Assembly: GCA_017622575.1 (NCBI GenBank)
Contig: JAGAQU010000058.1
Span: forward strand, 1 to 37,746
Length of the DNA stretch: 37,746 nucleotides
Reading direction: 5' to 3'
Source: Lachnospiraceae bacterium
GTDB taxonomy: Bacteria; Bacillota; Clostridia; Lachnospirales; Lachnospiraceae
Every line of letters starts with the position of its first letter. Position 1 is the first letter of the stretch. Below, piece after piece: positions 26,960 to 34,677 of the stretch. The notes below the pieces were generated by a model. The model was not told the DNA's origin and made no database searches. It saw only the letters and a program-made list of their open reading frames with translations. A program made the position numbers and the translations under genes.

Positions 26960-28690
26960 TCAATTATAATCCATTTCTCCCAAATAAGGAAGAATATTTT
27001 CAAAAAGCTGTCTGACCACCGGTGCCGCTGTCTGTCCTCCATAATATACTCCCTGCGGATTATGTATGATTGCAAGGGCAAGTACCTTGGGATTATCTGC
27101 CGGCGCAAATCCAAGGAAAGATGCAATATATTTTCCGCTGCCTCTTGGAAGTGTCTGACTGGTAGCAGTCTTACCGCCCACTCTGGCTCCCTCCACGTAA
27201 CCGTTTTTTCCCGAACCGCTCTCCACTACCTGTTCCAGGATCATGCGCATGGTAGCTGAGGTCTCCTCTGACACTACATTTTTTGTGACAGGATAAGAAA
27301 AGCTTTTCATCTGCGTTCCCTCCCTGTCTGCGACCATGACGCCCAGATGGGGTGTCACCCGGTTTCCGCCATTGATAATACCGGATACCGTAGTTGCAAG
27401 CTGGATGGGTGTGATCTGAAAAGATTGACCAAAGGATACTGTTGCCAGTTCCACAGCCTTCATATCCTCTTTCTTATGCATAATTGTTCCCGCCTCACCG
27501 GGAAGATCGATCCCTGTTTTCTTCAGCAGTCCAAACCGGGTAAAATATTTATAATAGTTATCCACTCCCAGCCTCAGTCCCACGGTGATAAAAACAGGAT
27601 TACAGCTGTTCATGGTTGCCTGCACAAAATTCTCGGATCCATGCCCGGCTATTTTATGACACCTGATTCTTCTGTCCTCCACCATGATATATCCGGGACA
27701 GTGAAACTGGTCATTTACCGTAACCACTCCCTCCTCAAGTCCCGCAGCAGCCGTGATGATCTTGAAGGTGGAACCAGGCTCATAAGTATCATTAATGCAC
27801 CCGTTTCGCCAAATTCCGTTCAGTATCTCCTGGGTCTGCTCCTGTGTCAGATTTCCTGTATCCATGGTTTTTGGAAGTTCATAGGGATTGTTCAGGTCAA
27901 ACTCCGGCACATCCACCATTGCCATGATTTCACCATTCTGGGGATTCATCACAATAATGGAGACTCTGTCTGCTTCCTTTGTTTCCATCACCTGCTTTGC
28001 CAGCTGGGTAGCATAGCTCTGAATATTCATGTCGAGGCTGATATACAGATCATTTCCGGGAACAGGCTCCACTCTCTCCTCTCCGGCTTTATCGATCTCC
28101 ACACCCTTTGCATCCGTCACTGTAAGGATCGTGCCCTCCTGCCCCTTAAGATATTCTTCGTACTTCACCTCAAGACCTATAATTCCCTGATTGTCACCGC
28201 CGGTAAAACCAAGCACCTTGGATGCAAGACTTCCGTACGGATAATATCTCTTATAGTCTTCATCCACCTTGACTCCCGCAAGATTGTATGCTCTTATGGC
28301 ATCTCCCGTTTCCTTGTCCACATTGCTCTTGATTCTCTCTATGGAAGAATATTTTTCCACTCTCTTTCTCACATATTCTTCCGAAAGCTCAAGCTCTCTG
28401 CTAAGGATCCCCACGATTTTGTCAGGCTCTTTGATCTGGCTGTGGATCACCGAAATAGTGCAGACCGTCTTATTGTCGGCGATGACGGTACCGTTTGTAT
28501 CAATAATCCTGCCTCTTGCCGCCTTGATGCTTCTCTCCCTTTCATGAAGTTCCTTTGCCTTTTCCGTATAATATGCTGAATCTGCAACCATGAGATATAG
28601 TAATCTTCCCATCAGTCCAAGGAAAGCAAACATGCACAGAAAAAATACCGTAACAATTTTTTTTCTGTTATAGGTTTTGTTCTTTATCAT
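26960..28690 (-). CDS. class B penicillin-binding protein (SpoVD/FtsI-like), KTAT variant
   Basis: DD-transpeptidase that cross-links peptidoglycan. 576 residues. One N-terminal membrane helix (about 12-34), a dimerisation domain starting RGRIIDTNGTVIADN, then the transpeptidase: S307-x-x-K310 (STFK), S362-C-N364, and the third box at 507-510 reading KTAT instead of the usual KTGT. It ends soon after the catalytic domain, with no PASTA domain. The start ATG at 28690 is 4 nt past a 12-bp hairpin whose 3' arm contains its GAGG ribosome binding site. Of the two adjacent paralogues, the shorter may serve sporulation (SpoVD), but I cannot assign roles from sequence. Confidence 0.93.
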   Translation of the reverse strand: MIKNKTYNRKKIVTVFFLCMFAFLGLMGRLLYLMVADSAYYTEKAKELHERERSIKAARGRIIDTNGTVIADNKTVCTISVIHSQIKEPDKIVGILSRELELSEEYVRKRVEKYSSIERIKSNVDKETGDAIRAYNLAGVKVDEDYKRYYPYGSLASKVLGFTGGDNQGIIGLEVKYEEYLKGQEGTILTVTDAKGVEIDKAGEERVEPVPGNDLYISLDMNIQSYATQLAKQVMETKEADRVSIIVMNPQNGEIMAMVDVPEFDLNNPYELPKTMDTGNLTQEQTQEILNGIWRNGCINDTYEPGSTFKIITAAAGLEEGVVTVNDQFHCPGYIMVEDRRIRCHKIAGHGSENFVQATMNSCNPVFITVGLRLGVDNYYKYFTRFGLLKKTGIDLPGEAGTIMHKKEDMKAVELATVSFGQSFQITPIQLATTVSGIINGGNRVTPHLGVMVADREGTQMKSFSYPVTKNVVSEETSATMRMILEQVVESGSGKNGYVEGARVGGKTATSQTLPRGSGKYIASFLGFAPADNPKVLALAIIHNPQGVYYGGQTAAPVVRQLFENILPYLGEMDYN

Positions 28691-28693
28691 AAA

Positions 28694-28743
28694 AACCTCA
28701 TAGAAAAGGTATTATTATAATTTATTACCCATTCTATGAGGTT
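28694..28743 (-). promoter_or_regulatory. terminator-like hairpin between the two penicillin-binding protein genes, sequestering a ribosome binding site
   Basis: Perfect 12-bp stem (28732-28743 with 28694-28705) with a short inner GGTA/TACC helix and an AT-rich loop, followed by TTTTT on the minus strand. The 3' arm contains GAGG, 5 nt before the ATG at 28690. It can act as an intrinsic terminator, a translational block, or both. Confidence 0.8.
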
Positions 28744-28766
28744 ATTCCCTTTATCATTCCTTCTCT

Positions 28767-31001
28767 TTAGTTCGGTACTTCTTCCTGCTGCTTTGTATCA
28801 CCGGTTTCTTCCTCCGGCTTCCCTGTTTCCTCGGGTGCTGCAGCTTCATCATCAAAACTGGAACCGATCACCGCTCCCGTTACCGGATCTACCATATCTC
28901 CCGTGTTTGGATCCACTGCATAGCCTGTCTGCGGATCAATCGGGAATGTTTTCCATATTTCCTCTCTTGGCTCCTCCTCCGGATTGTCGTTTTCACTGCC
29001 CTCTCCTGTTTCTTCCTGTCCTTTTTCGCCTTCCTCTGATACTTCTTCGGTTTCTTCCGTCACAGCCGGAGTTCTGATCTCAATCTGGAGAGCTTCCAGT
29101 TCCGCTTTTTCCTCCTCTGACAATTCCTCCGTCATAAAAATTCCCATATAAGGGAGAACCTCAGTCAGAATGCTTCTCACGATTCTGGTGGCGAACTTGG
29201 CATCATCCTGATATCTCACATTGGGTCTGTCCACTACCACATAGATGGCAATCTCCGGATCATCCGCCGGTGCATACCCCATAAAGGATACCACATATTC
29301 ACCGTTTTTACGGGGAAGTGTCTCCGCCGTACCGGTCTTGCCGCCGATCATATAACCGGCCGGTCTTGCTGTCTTACCGGTACCATGCTCTCCGGTAACA
29401 ACGGTATTGCAAAACTCTCTGATGGTCTCCGAAGTCTCGCCGGAAATAGTCTGTTTCAGCACTCTCGGTTCAATATTCTGTACCGTAGCGCCTGAGGGAC
29501 TTACAATCTTGCTGACCATATGAGGCTCATAATAATAACCGCCATTGATCAGGGAACAAAAGCCCGTGATCATCTGTATCATGGTTGCATTGAAAGACTG
29601 CCCAAAAGTATTGGTGGCAAGTTCAGAAGAACCCATAGTATTCTTATTATAGATCAGACTGGCTGTTCTCGCCTCTCCCTGAAGATCAATATTTGTTTTC
29701 AGTCCAAAGTTGAAAATATGCTGGAATTTGACAAAGGTATCTGTTCCCATTGCCTGTCCCACACGCATCATGACCACGTTGCAGGAGCGCTCCACACCTT
29801 CCTGTACAGTCAGAGGTCCGTCACCATACCTGTTATGGCACTTGATTTCATGCCCGCCTACTTCCAGTTTGCCTTCACAGTTATAGGTTTCATTTCCCGT
29901 AATACTGCCGCTCTCGATTCCCGCAGCCACCGTAAAGGGCTTTGCGACGGAACCGGGTTCATAGGTGTCAGAAATACAGAAGTTTTTCCACAGCGCATCC
30001 AGATGCAGATACATCATTTCCTCTGTGTCGATAGTGGAAAGGGTTTCCTCCATGATATATTCTCCGGTTTTTTTGCCGTTCTCATCCAGAAGCGGCATTC
30101 CTATCAACGCATCCGTATTTCTGGTATCATTCAGATCAAAATTGGGATAGCTTGCCATGGCAAGAATTTCACCGGTATCCACCCGCATGATAATACAGCC
30201 CACATTGTTGGCTCCGTTTCCGGGATGATAATTGTCTTTATATTCCTCGTTAAATTTCAGCAGATATTTTTCTACAATGCTCTGAATATTGGCATCTATC
30301 GTGGTAACAATGGAATTTCCGTCCTGCGCTGCTATCGTTCTTCTCTCCAAGTCCGAGTTGTCGTTCAGATAACCGTAAACTCTTCCCGGAGTTCCGGAAA
30401 GTTCATCATTATAATATTCCTCAAGTCCGTATTTTCCCTGATTGTCACTGGTGGTAAATCCAATCACATCACAGGCAAGCGTGTTCCCTGGATAGACCCT
30501 TTTATACTCCTCCTCAAACCAGATTCCTTTCACCAGAGAACCTTCCTCATTCTGAAGCTCCACAAAACCGGATATTTCATTGTAGGAAAGTCTTTTGGCC
30601 AGCACATGATAGCGGGAGGTTTCCTTGTTTGCTTCTATATAAGAACGTATGCTCGCCGTATCCAGACCAAATTCACTCCTAAGTGCATTTAATGTAGGTT
30701 CCAGATACTCTTCCTTTTCACATACGGCTACCGAATCCAGCACCACATTATATACTTTCTCACTGGATGCCAGCACGCTGCCGTTCGCATCCAGAATTGT
30801 TCCGCGTTTATACGGTATTGTAGTACTGTCATATTTTTGCTGGGAAAGTACCTGTTTTTTGTACTGTTCTCCGTTATCTCTTGAAATAGAATATAACTGG
30901 TAGAACAAACCGGCAAAAGCCAGCAGCACTAACATAAAAAGTACCACCAGCTTCTTTTGCATTTTTGTAGTAAATTTGTTATATGATTTTTCTCTTCCCA
31001 T
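28767..31001 (-). CDS. class B penicillin-binding protein (FtsI/PBP2-like) with acidic repeat tail
   Basis: Septal or cell-wall DD-transpeptidase. 744 residues. Membrane helix at about 17-38, pedestal domain from IPYKRGTILDANGSVLASS, then the catalytic S351-x-x-K354 (SVAK), S406-C-N408 and KTGT at 555-558. The enzyme ends near residue 620. The remaining 120 residues are strongly acidic (Glu/Thr/Gly/Pro) and contain three tandem DPxTG repeats at 688-711, flanked by Glu-rich linkers. PASTA domains, frequent at this position in Firmicutes, are absent. Its place after ftsL in the dcw cluster makes it the likely divisome transpeptidase. ATG at 31001 is 12 nt upstream of the ftsL stop's far side, i.e. 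closely spaced after ftsL. Confidence 0.94.
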   Translation of the reverse strand: MGREKSYNKFTTKMQKKLVVLFMLVLLAFAGLFYQLYSISRDNGEQYKKQVLSQQKYDSTTIPYKRGTILDANGSVLASSEKVYNVVLDSVAVCEKEEYLEPTLNALRSEFGLDTASIRSYIEANKETSRYHVLAKRLSYNEISGFVELQNEEGSLVKGIWFEEEYKRVYPGNTLACDVIGFTTSDNQGKYGLEEYYNDELSGTPGRVYGYLNDNSDLERRTIAAQDGNSIVTTIDANIQSIVEKYLLKFNEEYKDNYHPGNGANNVGCIIMRVDTGEILAMASYPNFDLNDTRNTDALIGMPLLDENGKKTGEYIMEETLSTIDTEEMMYLHLDALWKNFCISDTYEPGSVAKPFTVAAGIESGSITGNETYNCEGKLEVGGHEIKCHNRYGDGPLTVQEGVERSCNVVMMRVGQAMGTDTFVKFQHIFNFGLKTNIDLQGEARTASLIYNKNTMGSSELATNTFGQSFNATMIQMITGFCSLINGGYYYEPHMVSKIVSPSGATVQNIEPRVLKQTISGETSETIREFCNTVVTGEHGTGKTARPAGYMIGGKTGTAETLPRKNGEYVVSFMGYAPADDPEIAIYVVVDRPNVRYQDDAKFATRIVRSILTEVLPYMGIFMTEELSEEEKAELEALQIEIRTPAVTEETEEVSEEGEKGQEETGEGSENDNPEEEPREEIWKTFPIDPQTGYAVDPNTGDMVDPVTGAVIGSSFDDEAAAPEETGKPEEETGDTKQQEEVPN

Positions 31002-31012
31002 AAAGCACCTGT

Positions 31013-31507
31013 TTAATCAGGAATTTCTCCTTTTTGTATTACATAATCATTATCTTCGCTGTTAAAAGTAATGATCTGGCCTTCGCCCGCATACTGCATG
31101 CCAAGCTCCTGGATGGCAGTCTGCCTTACTTCCTCCAGATTGGTATTGCTGGAAATTCTGCTTTCTCTCTCGTCATTGTCAAGCTTCATATTGTTCAGTT
31201 CGCTCTCAAGTCTGGCGATATTCTTGACACTGTTTGTAATGTCTGACTTTAATGTCAGATAAGTTGTCAGGACAAATCCCACTGCGAGCAGTGCAGATGC
31301 AAGGAAAAGCACATAACCGATATTCATATGAAGAGCGCGTTCCCTGTTTCTCTTGGTCGCATGATTCACCTTTCTGACAGGGCGATCATATTCAGCAGGC
31401 ACTGCCTGCAGTTTTTTTGCCGTATTGCCATATACATACACATTATTTCTCTGTGTGCTTCTTCTGTTGTCTGTATATGCAGTTTTTCTTCTCATATCAG
31501 TTGCCAT
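31013..31507 (-). CDS. ftsL: FtsL-like divisome protein
   Basis: 164 residues. A long basic, Arg/Asn/Tyr-rich cytoplasmic N-terminus of about 60 residues, one transmembrane helix (about 63-83), then a heptad-patterned coiled coil (LKSDITNSVKNIARLESEL) and a short tail. Topology, length and position between rsmH and the penicillin-binding protein genes identify it as the FtsL (septum formation initiator-like) subunit; FtsL sequences are poorly conserved, so the name rests partly on context. ATG at 31507 is placed by GGGAG 8 nt upstream. Confidence 0.85.
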   Translation of the reverse strand: MATDMRRKTAYTDNRRSTQRNNVYVYGNTAKKLQAVPAEYDRPVRKVNHATKRNRERALHMNIGYVLFLASALLAVGFVLTTYLTLKSDITNSVKNIARLESELNNMKLDNDERESRISSNTNLEEVRQTAIQELGMQYAGEGQIITFNSEDNDYVIQKGEIPD

Positions 31508-31528
31508 TCCCCAAACTCCCAATCTATC

Positions 31529-32464
31529 TTATATTTTTTCAAAAATTCTTAATTTTGCACTTTTGGACCTCGGATTGCTTTCCATTTCCTCCTCACAGGG
31601 TAAAACAGGTTTTCCCGTGATCACCTTCCCCTGACTTTTCTTCCCGCAAACGCAGACAGGAAAGGAAGGAGGGCATGTACAGGGATTTTCCGCTTTTTTA
31701 AATGCTGTCTTTACGATACGGTCCTCCAGCGAATGAAATGTGATGATGCAAAGCCTTCCGCCCGGATTCAGAATACCGATCAGTTCTTCCAGTGATTCCT
31801 TAAGAACTTCAAGTTCTTTATTACATTCAATCCGGATTGCCTGGTAAGTTCTCTTGGAAGGATGTCCGCCCTCTGCTCTCATCTTTGCCGGAATTGCCGC
31901 CCTGATGATCTCGTTCAGTTCTCCCGTGGTCTCGATAGGTTTCTTCGCCCTTGCCATAACAATATGTTTGGCAATATTCTTGGCAAATCTGTCTTCTCCG
32001 TAGTCTCTTATTATATGAAACAGTTCCGTCTCACTGTAACCATTTACAATATCCTTTGCCGTTAGAGTCTGCCGCAGGTCCATCCTCATATCAAGGGGTG
32101 CATCATAACGATAGGAAAAACCTCTTTCCTGTGTATCCAGTTGATAGGAGGAAACCCCCAGATCCAGCATCATGCCGTCTATCTTTTCTATCCCAAGATC
32201 GTGCAATACACTGAGTGCATTTCTGTAATTGCTCCTTACGATGATGACTTTGTCACCAAAATCCTTTAATCGTTCTCCCGCTGCCAGAATCGCGGCTTCA
32301 TCCTGATCGATTCCGATCAGTCTTCCGTTGTCATTCAATCTCTTTGCAATCTCAAAAGAATGACCGCCGCCGCCTAATGTTCCGTCCACATAGATCCCGT
32401 CCGGCTTTATCTTAAGTCCTTCTATGGTTTCATTTAACAAAACAGATGTGTGATTAAATTCCAT
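31529..32464 (-). CDS. rsmH: 16S rRNA (cytosine(1402)-N4)-methyltransferase
   Basis: Methylates N4 of C1402 in the ribosomal P site (formerly MraW). 311 residues. The SAM-binding site is [16 protein letters not shown], followed by [18 protein letters not shown] and the C-terminal [10 protein letters not shown] with [13 protein letters not shown] are family signatures. It begins 12 nt after mraZ, the standard dcw order. Confidence 0.98.
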   Translation of the reverse strand: MEFNHTSVLLNETIEGLKIKPDGIYVDGTLGGGGHSFEIAKRLNDNGRLIGIDQDEAAILAAGERLKDFGDKVIIVRSNYRNALSVLHDLGIEKIDGMMLDLGVSSYQLDTQERGFSYRYDAPLDMRMDLRQTLTAKDIVNGYSETELFHIIRDYGEDRFAKNIAKHIVMARAKKPIETTGELNEIIRAAIPAKMRAEGGHPSKRTYQAIRIECNKELEVLKESLEELIGILNPGGRLCIITFHSLEDRIVKTAFKKAENPCTCPPSFPVCVCGKKSQGKVITGKPVLPCEEEMESNPRSKSAKLRIFEKI

Positions 32465-32476
32465 GACCCGTCTCTC

Positions 32477-32908
32477 CTAAATTCCAATACCAAGCTCTAC
32501 CATATGTTTGGAAATATCTTCCATATCCTGGTAAGTGACGGTGCCTTCCCATCTGTCCTTACTCCAGATTTCAATTCTGCTTCCCACACCGATCAGAACT
32601 GCATCCTTGGTGATATCCGCAAACTCACGAAGTACGGAGGGAATCAGGATTCTTCCCTGCTTGTCCACCTCCACACTGGCTGCTCCTGCAAGGAAAAAAC
32701 GGGTAAATTGTCTGACTTCCTTATCAATCATAGGCAGAGAACGAAGTTTTTCGGCAAAGACCTGCCACTCGGAATTGTCAAAGACAAACAGACAGCCATC
32801 CATTCCCTTTGTCACAACAAATTCATCGCCCAAGACTTCACGGAATTTGGCGGGAATGATAAGTCTGCCCTTAGCATCTATTGTATGGTTGTACTCTCCC
32901 ATAAACAT
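32477..32908 (-). CDS. mraZ: transcriptional regulator MraZ
   Basis: DNA-binding repressor of the dcw cluster. 143 residues with two AbrB-like SpoVT/MraZ halves: MGEYNHTIDAKGRLIIPAKFRE near the N-terminus (DxKGR motif) and VEVDKQGRILIPSVLRE in the second half. Three ATGs lie close together; 32908 is chosen because GGGTGA lies 6 nt upstream and the product then begins MFMGEY as in most MraZ proteins. The promoter region carries five direct repeats that match the MraZ operator. Confidence 0.95.
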   Translation of the reverse strand: MFMGEYNHTIDAKGRLIIPAKFREVLGDEFVVTKGMDGCLFVFDNSEWQVFAEKLRSLPMIDKEVRQFTRFFLAGAASVEVDKQGRILIPSVLREFADITKDAVLIGVGSRIEIWSKDRWEGTVTYQDMEDISKHMVELGIGI

Positions 32909-32934
32909 ATGCATTCACCCGTCAGCCTTAAAAT

Positions 32935-32984
32935 CTACCACTTTAAACCACTTTGTTTCACTTTAAACCACTTTCTACCACTTT
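32935..32984 (-). promoter_or_regulatory. MraZ operator: five 10-bp direct repeats
   Basis: On the minus strand five exact 10-bp units, all starting AAAGTG: AAAGTGGTAG, AAAGTGGTTT, AAAGTGAAAC, AAAGTGGTTT, AAAGTGGTAG. GTGG boxes with a 10-bp period are the known MraZ binding site. The array starts 8 nt downstream of the -10 element, so bound MraZ would cover the start site and early transcript. The middle unit departs from GTGG. Confidence 0.9.
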
Positions 32985-32991
32985 TAAGGTT

Positions 32992-33020
32992 ATTCTACCC
33001 CATTTTTAGTGATTAATCAA
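32992..33020 (-). promoter_or_regulatory. promoter of mraZ and the dcw cluster
   Basis: TTGATT (33015-33020), 17-nt spacer, TAGAAT (32992-32997) on the minus strand, directly upstream of the MraZ boxes. Confidence 0.7.
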
Positions 33021-33030
33021 TAGAAAAATC

Positions 33031-33062
33031 GCAAAAAAACAGCCCTCCGTGATCCCGGAAGG
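33031..33062 (-). terminator. second terminator between ychF and mraZ
   Basis: Stem CCTTCCG/CGGAGGG with one G-U pair (33056-33062 with 33043-33049), then CTG and seven Ts on the minus strand. It lies downstream of the main ychF terminator and just upstream of the mraZ promoter. Confidence 0.6.
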
Positions 33063-33099
33063 CGCATAAATACTGGGTTTTTCAATATATAGTTGTTGT

Positions 33100-33137
33100 A
33101 AAAAGGGCAGGCACAATATCTTGTGTCTGCCCTTTTT
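33100..33137 (-). terminator. intrinsic terminator of ychF
   Basis: 11-bp GC-core stem (33127-33137 with 33100-33110) extended by CACAA/TTGTG past one mismatch. The 3' arm ends in TTTTT on the minus strand; by symmetry it could also work in the other direction. Confidence 0.9.
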
Positions 33138-33174
33138 AAAATTCTTAATTTTATCTAAAATTTACCATAAATTA

Positions 33175-34272
33175 TTATACATTAAAACGGAACAAGATAA
33201 CATCGCCATCTTTTACCACGTAATCCTTTCCTTCCATTCCCACAAGGCCCTTTTCTCTCGCTGCTGCCAACGAACCCTGCTCTAAAAGATCCTTATAATT
33301 GACTACCTCTGCCTTGATAAATCCTCTCTCAAAATCGGTGTGGATCTTACCGGCCGCCTGGGGCGCTTTGGTTCCGATCTTAATGGTCCAGGCTCTCGTC
33401 TCATCCTCCCCTGCCGTCAGGAAGCTCTGAAGGCCGAGAAGCTTATAACTTGCCTTGATCAGCTTTTCGAGACCGGATTCGGAAAGTCCGAGATCCTCTA
33501 AGAACATTGCCTTCTCATCATCGTCAAGTTCTGCAATCTCCTGCTCGATCTGGGCACAGATCACAAACACTTCACTGCCTGTCTCCTTTGCAAATTCTCT
33601 TACCTTCTGTACACCGGCATTTTCGGCACCGTCATCCGCCAGATCATCCTCTCCCACGTTTGCCGCAAAAATAACAGGCTTGTAGGTCAAAAGGTTATAA
33701 GAAGAAAGGAGTGCCAGTTCATCCTCATCCTCTGTCACATAGCTTCTGGCAAGCTTTCCTTCCTCCAGATGTGCCTTTAAGGATTCAAGAAGAGCTGCCT
33801 CCTTTGCAAGGGACTTGTCCATCCTTGCTGCTTTTCCTGTCTTGGCAATTCTTCTCTCCAGAATCTCAATATCGGAAAAGATCAGTTCCAGATTGATGGT
33901 CTCAATATCACGCATGGGATCAATACTTCCGTCCACATGAACCACGTTGCTGTCCTCAAAGCAGCGCACCACATGAACAATGGCATCCACCTCTCTGATG
34001 TTGCTTAGGAACTGGTTGCCCAGACCTTCTCCCTTGGAAGCGCCCTTTACAAGACCTGCAATATCAACAAACTCTATGACAGCGGGGGTTACCTTCTTGG
34101 AATGGTACATGTCTCCGAGAAGCTTTAACCTTTCATCCGGCACTGCCACAATCCCGATGTTGGGGTCAATGGTACAGAAAGGATAGTTGGCTGATTCCGC
34201 TCCAGCCTTGGTGAGGGAATTGAACAGTGTGCTTTTGCCTACGTTGGGAAGTCCCACGATTCCTAGTTTCAT
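33175..34272 (-). CDS. ychF: YchF/OLA1-family ATPase
   Basis: Universally conserved Obg-related protein that prefers ATP and associates with ribosomes. 365 residues. G1 P-loop GLPNVGKSTLFN at residues 6-17, G3 DIAGLVKGASKGEGLGNQFL, then a helical coiled region and the C-terminal TGS domain ending DYVVKDGDVILFRFNV. The altered NxxE-type G4 in place of NKxD fits ATP use. ATG at 34272 with AAAGGAG upstream. The long leader is unusual: it contains a rod-like 234-nt foldback (34310-34543). Confidence 0.97.
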   Translation of the reverse strand: MKLGIVGLPNVGKSTLFNSLTKAGAESANYPFCTIDPNIGIVAVPDERLKLLGDMYHSKKVTPAVIEFVDIAGLVKGASKGEGLGNQFLSNIREVDAIVHVVRCFEDSNVVHVDGSIDPMRDIETINLELIFSDIEILERRIAKTGKAARMDKSLAKEAALLESLKAHLEEGKLARSYVTEDEDELALLSSYNLLTYKPVIFAANVGEDDLADDGAENAGVQKVREFAKETGSEVFVICAQIEQEIAELDDDEKAMFLEDLGLSESGLEKLIKASYKLLGLQSFLTAGEDETRAWTIKIGTKAPQAAGKIHTDFERGFIKAEVVNYKDLLEQGSLAAAREKGLVGMEGKDYVVKDGDVILFRFNV

Positions 34273-34309
34273 ATGTGAATGTCTCCTTTGATTTTGCTTG
34301 GGTTTGGAT

Positions 34310-34543
34310 GGTAATAGCTAATTGAAAAGTTTTTCCAAAGTTGTTGCGTCACAATGTCTGAAAATCACTTCCGGCTCATGTGCACGATACGCTCCGATGA
34401 GCCTCAAAGATTAAAACCGTGTTCAGCAAAGGCTTCCACGGTTTTATGAGTCTCATCTCTGCCGTGCACCAAATCGCCGGGATTTGATTTTCAGGCATAG
34501 TGACAACGAACGGTTTTGGAAAGCTTTTGATTTATGCATTGCC
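34310..34543 (-). ncRNA. candidate 234-nt rod-like structured RNA / ychF leader
   Basis: The minus strand folds back on itself along its whole length. From the loop outward: UAAAACCGUG/CACGGUUUUA (10 bp, 15-nt loop); GAUGAG/CUCAUC and CUC/GAG; GUGCAC/GUGCAC beyond a 6/9-nt internal bubble; CCGGC/GCCGG; CUGAAAAUCA/UGAUUUUCAG (10 bp); CAC/GUG; GUUGU/ACGCAAC with a 2-nt bulge; UUUCCAAA/UUUGGAAA; AAAAG/CUUUU; and a weaker end joining the predicted first bases GG to CC at 34310-34311. Size and shape recall 6S RNA, but the bubble is not central and no 6S consensus was recognised. A structured ychF 5' leader or a decayed palindromic element are alternatives. No terminator follows. Confidence 0.5.
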
Positions 34544-34550
34544 GAATTAA

Positions 34551-34579
34551 ACTATAGCATAAATAAGGGGAAAAGTAAA
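34551..34579 (-). promoter_or_regulatory. promoter of the structured RNA and ychF
   Basis: TTTACT (34574-34579), 17-nt spacer, TATAGT (34551-34556) with an extended TGC directly before it on the minus strand. The predicted start at about 34543 is exactly where the foldback begins. Confidence 0.65.
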
Positions 34580-34580
34580 T

Positions 34581-34612
34581 TATGGTTTTGGACCTGTATG
34601 GTTTTGGGTCTG
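34581..34612. repeat. tandem 16-bp direct repeat between divergent promoters
   Basis: TATGGTTTTGGACCTG (34581-34596) and TATGGTTTTGGGTCTG (34597-34612) match at 14 of 16 positions and are immediately adjacent. They lie between the ychF-side promoter and the small plus-strand gene. Confidence 0.8.
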
Positions 34613-34630
34613 TATTTTATCTGTGAATTG

Positions 34631-34639
34631 TGCTAGAAT
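34631..34639 (+). promoter_or_regulatory. extended -10 promoter of the 74-residue protein gene
   Basis: TGC followed by TAGAAT (34634-34639), about 40 nt before the start codon. No good -35 is present at normal spacing, so an extended -10 promoter is proposed. Confidence 0.45.
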
Positions 34640-34677
34640 GACTGGTATCGTACAAAAGAAAAAGGAGTGTTACCAAT

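Noticed and set aside
27347..28579. 410-codon open frame on the plus strand
   Set aside because: Exactly antisense to a penicillin-binding protein gene with all catalytic motifs; no ribosome binding site and a composition rich in His, Cys and Ser typical of shadow frames.
29520..30692. 390-codon open frame on the plus strand
   Set aside because: Antisense to the longer penicillin-binding protein gene; no family resemblance and no start signal.
34310..34543. Insertion sequence or MITE as explanation of the foldback
   Set aside because: No matching target-site duplication was seen at the ends and the outer end coincides with a promoter start; kept as an alternative, not a call.
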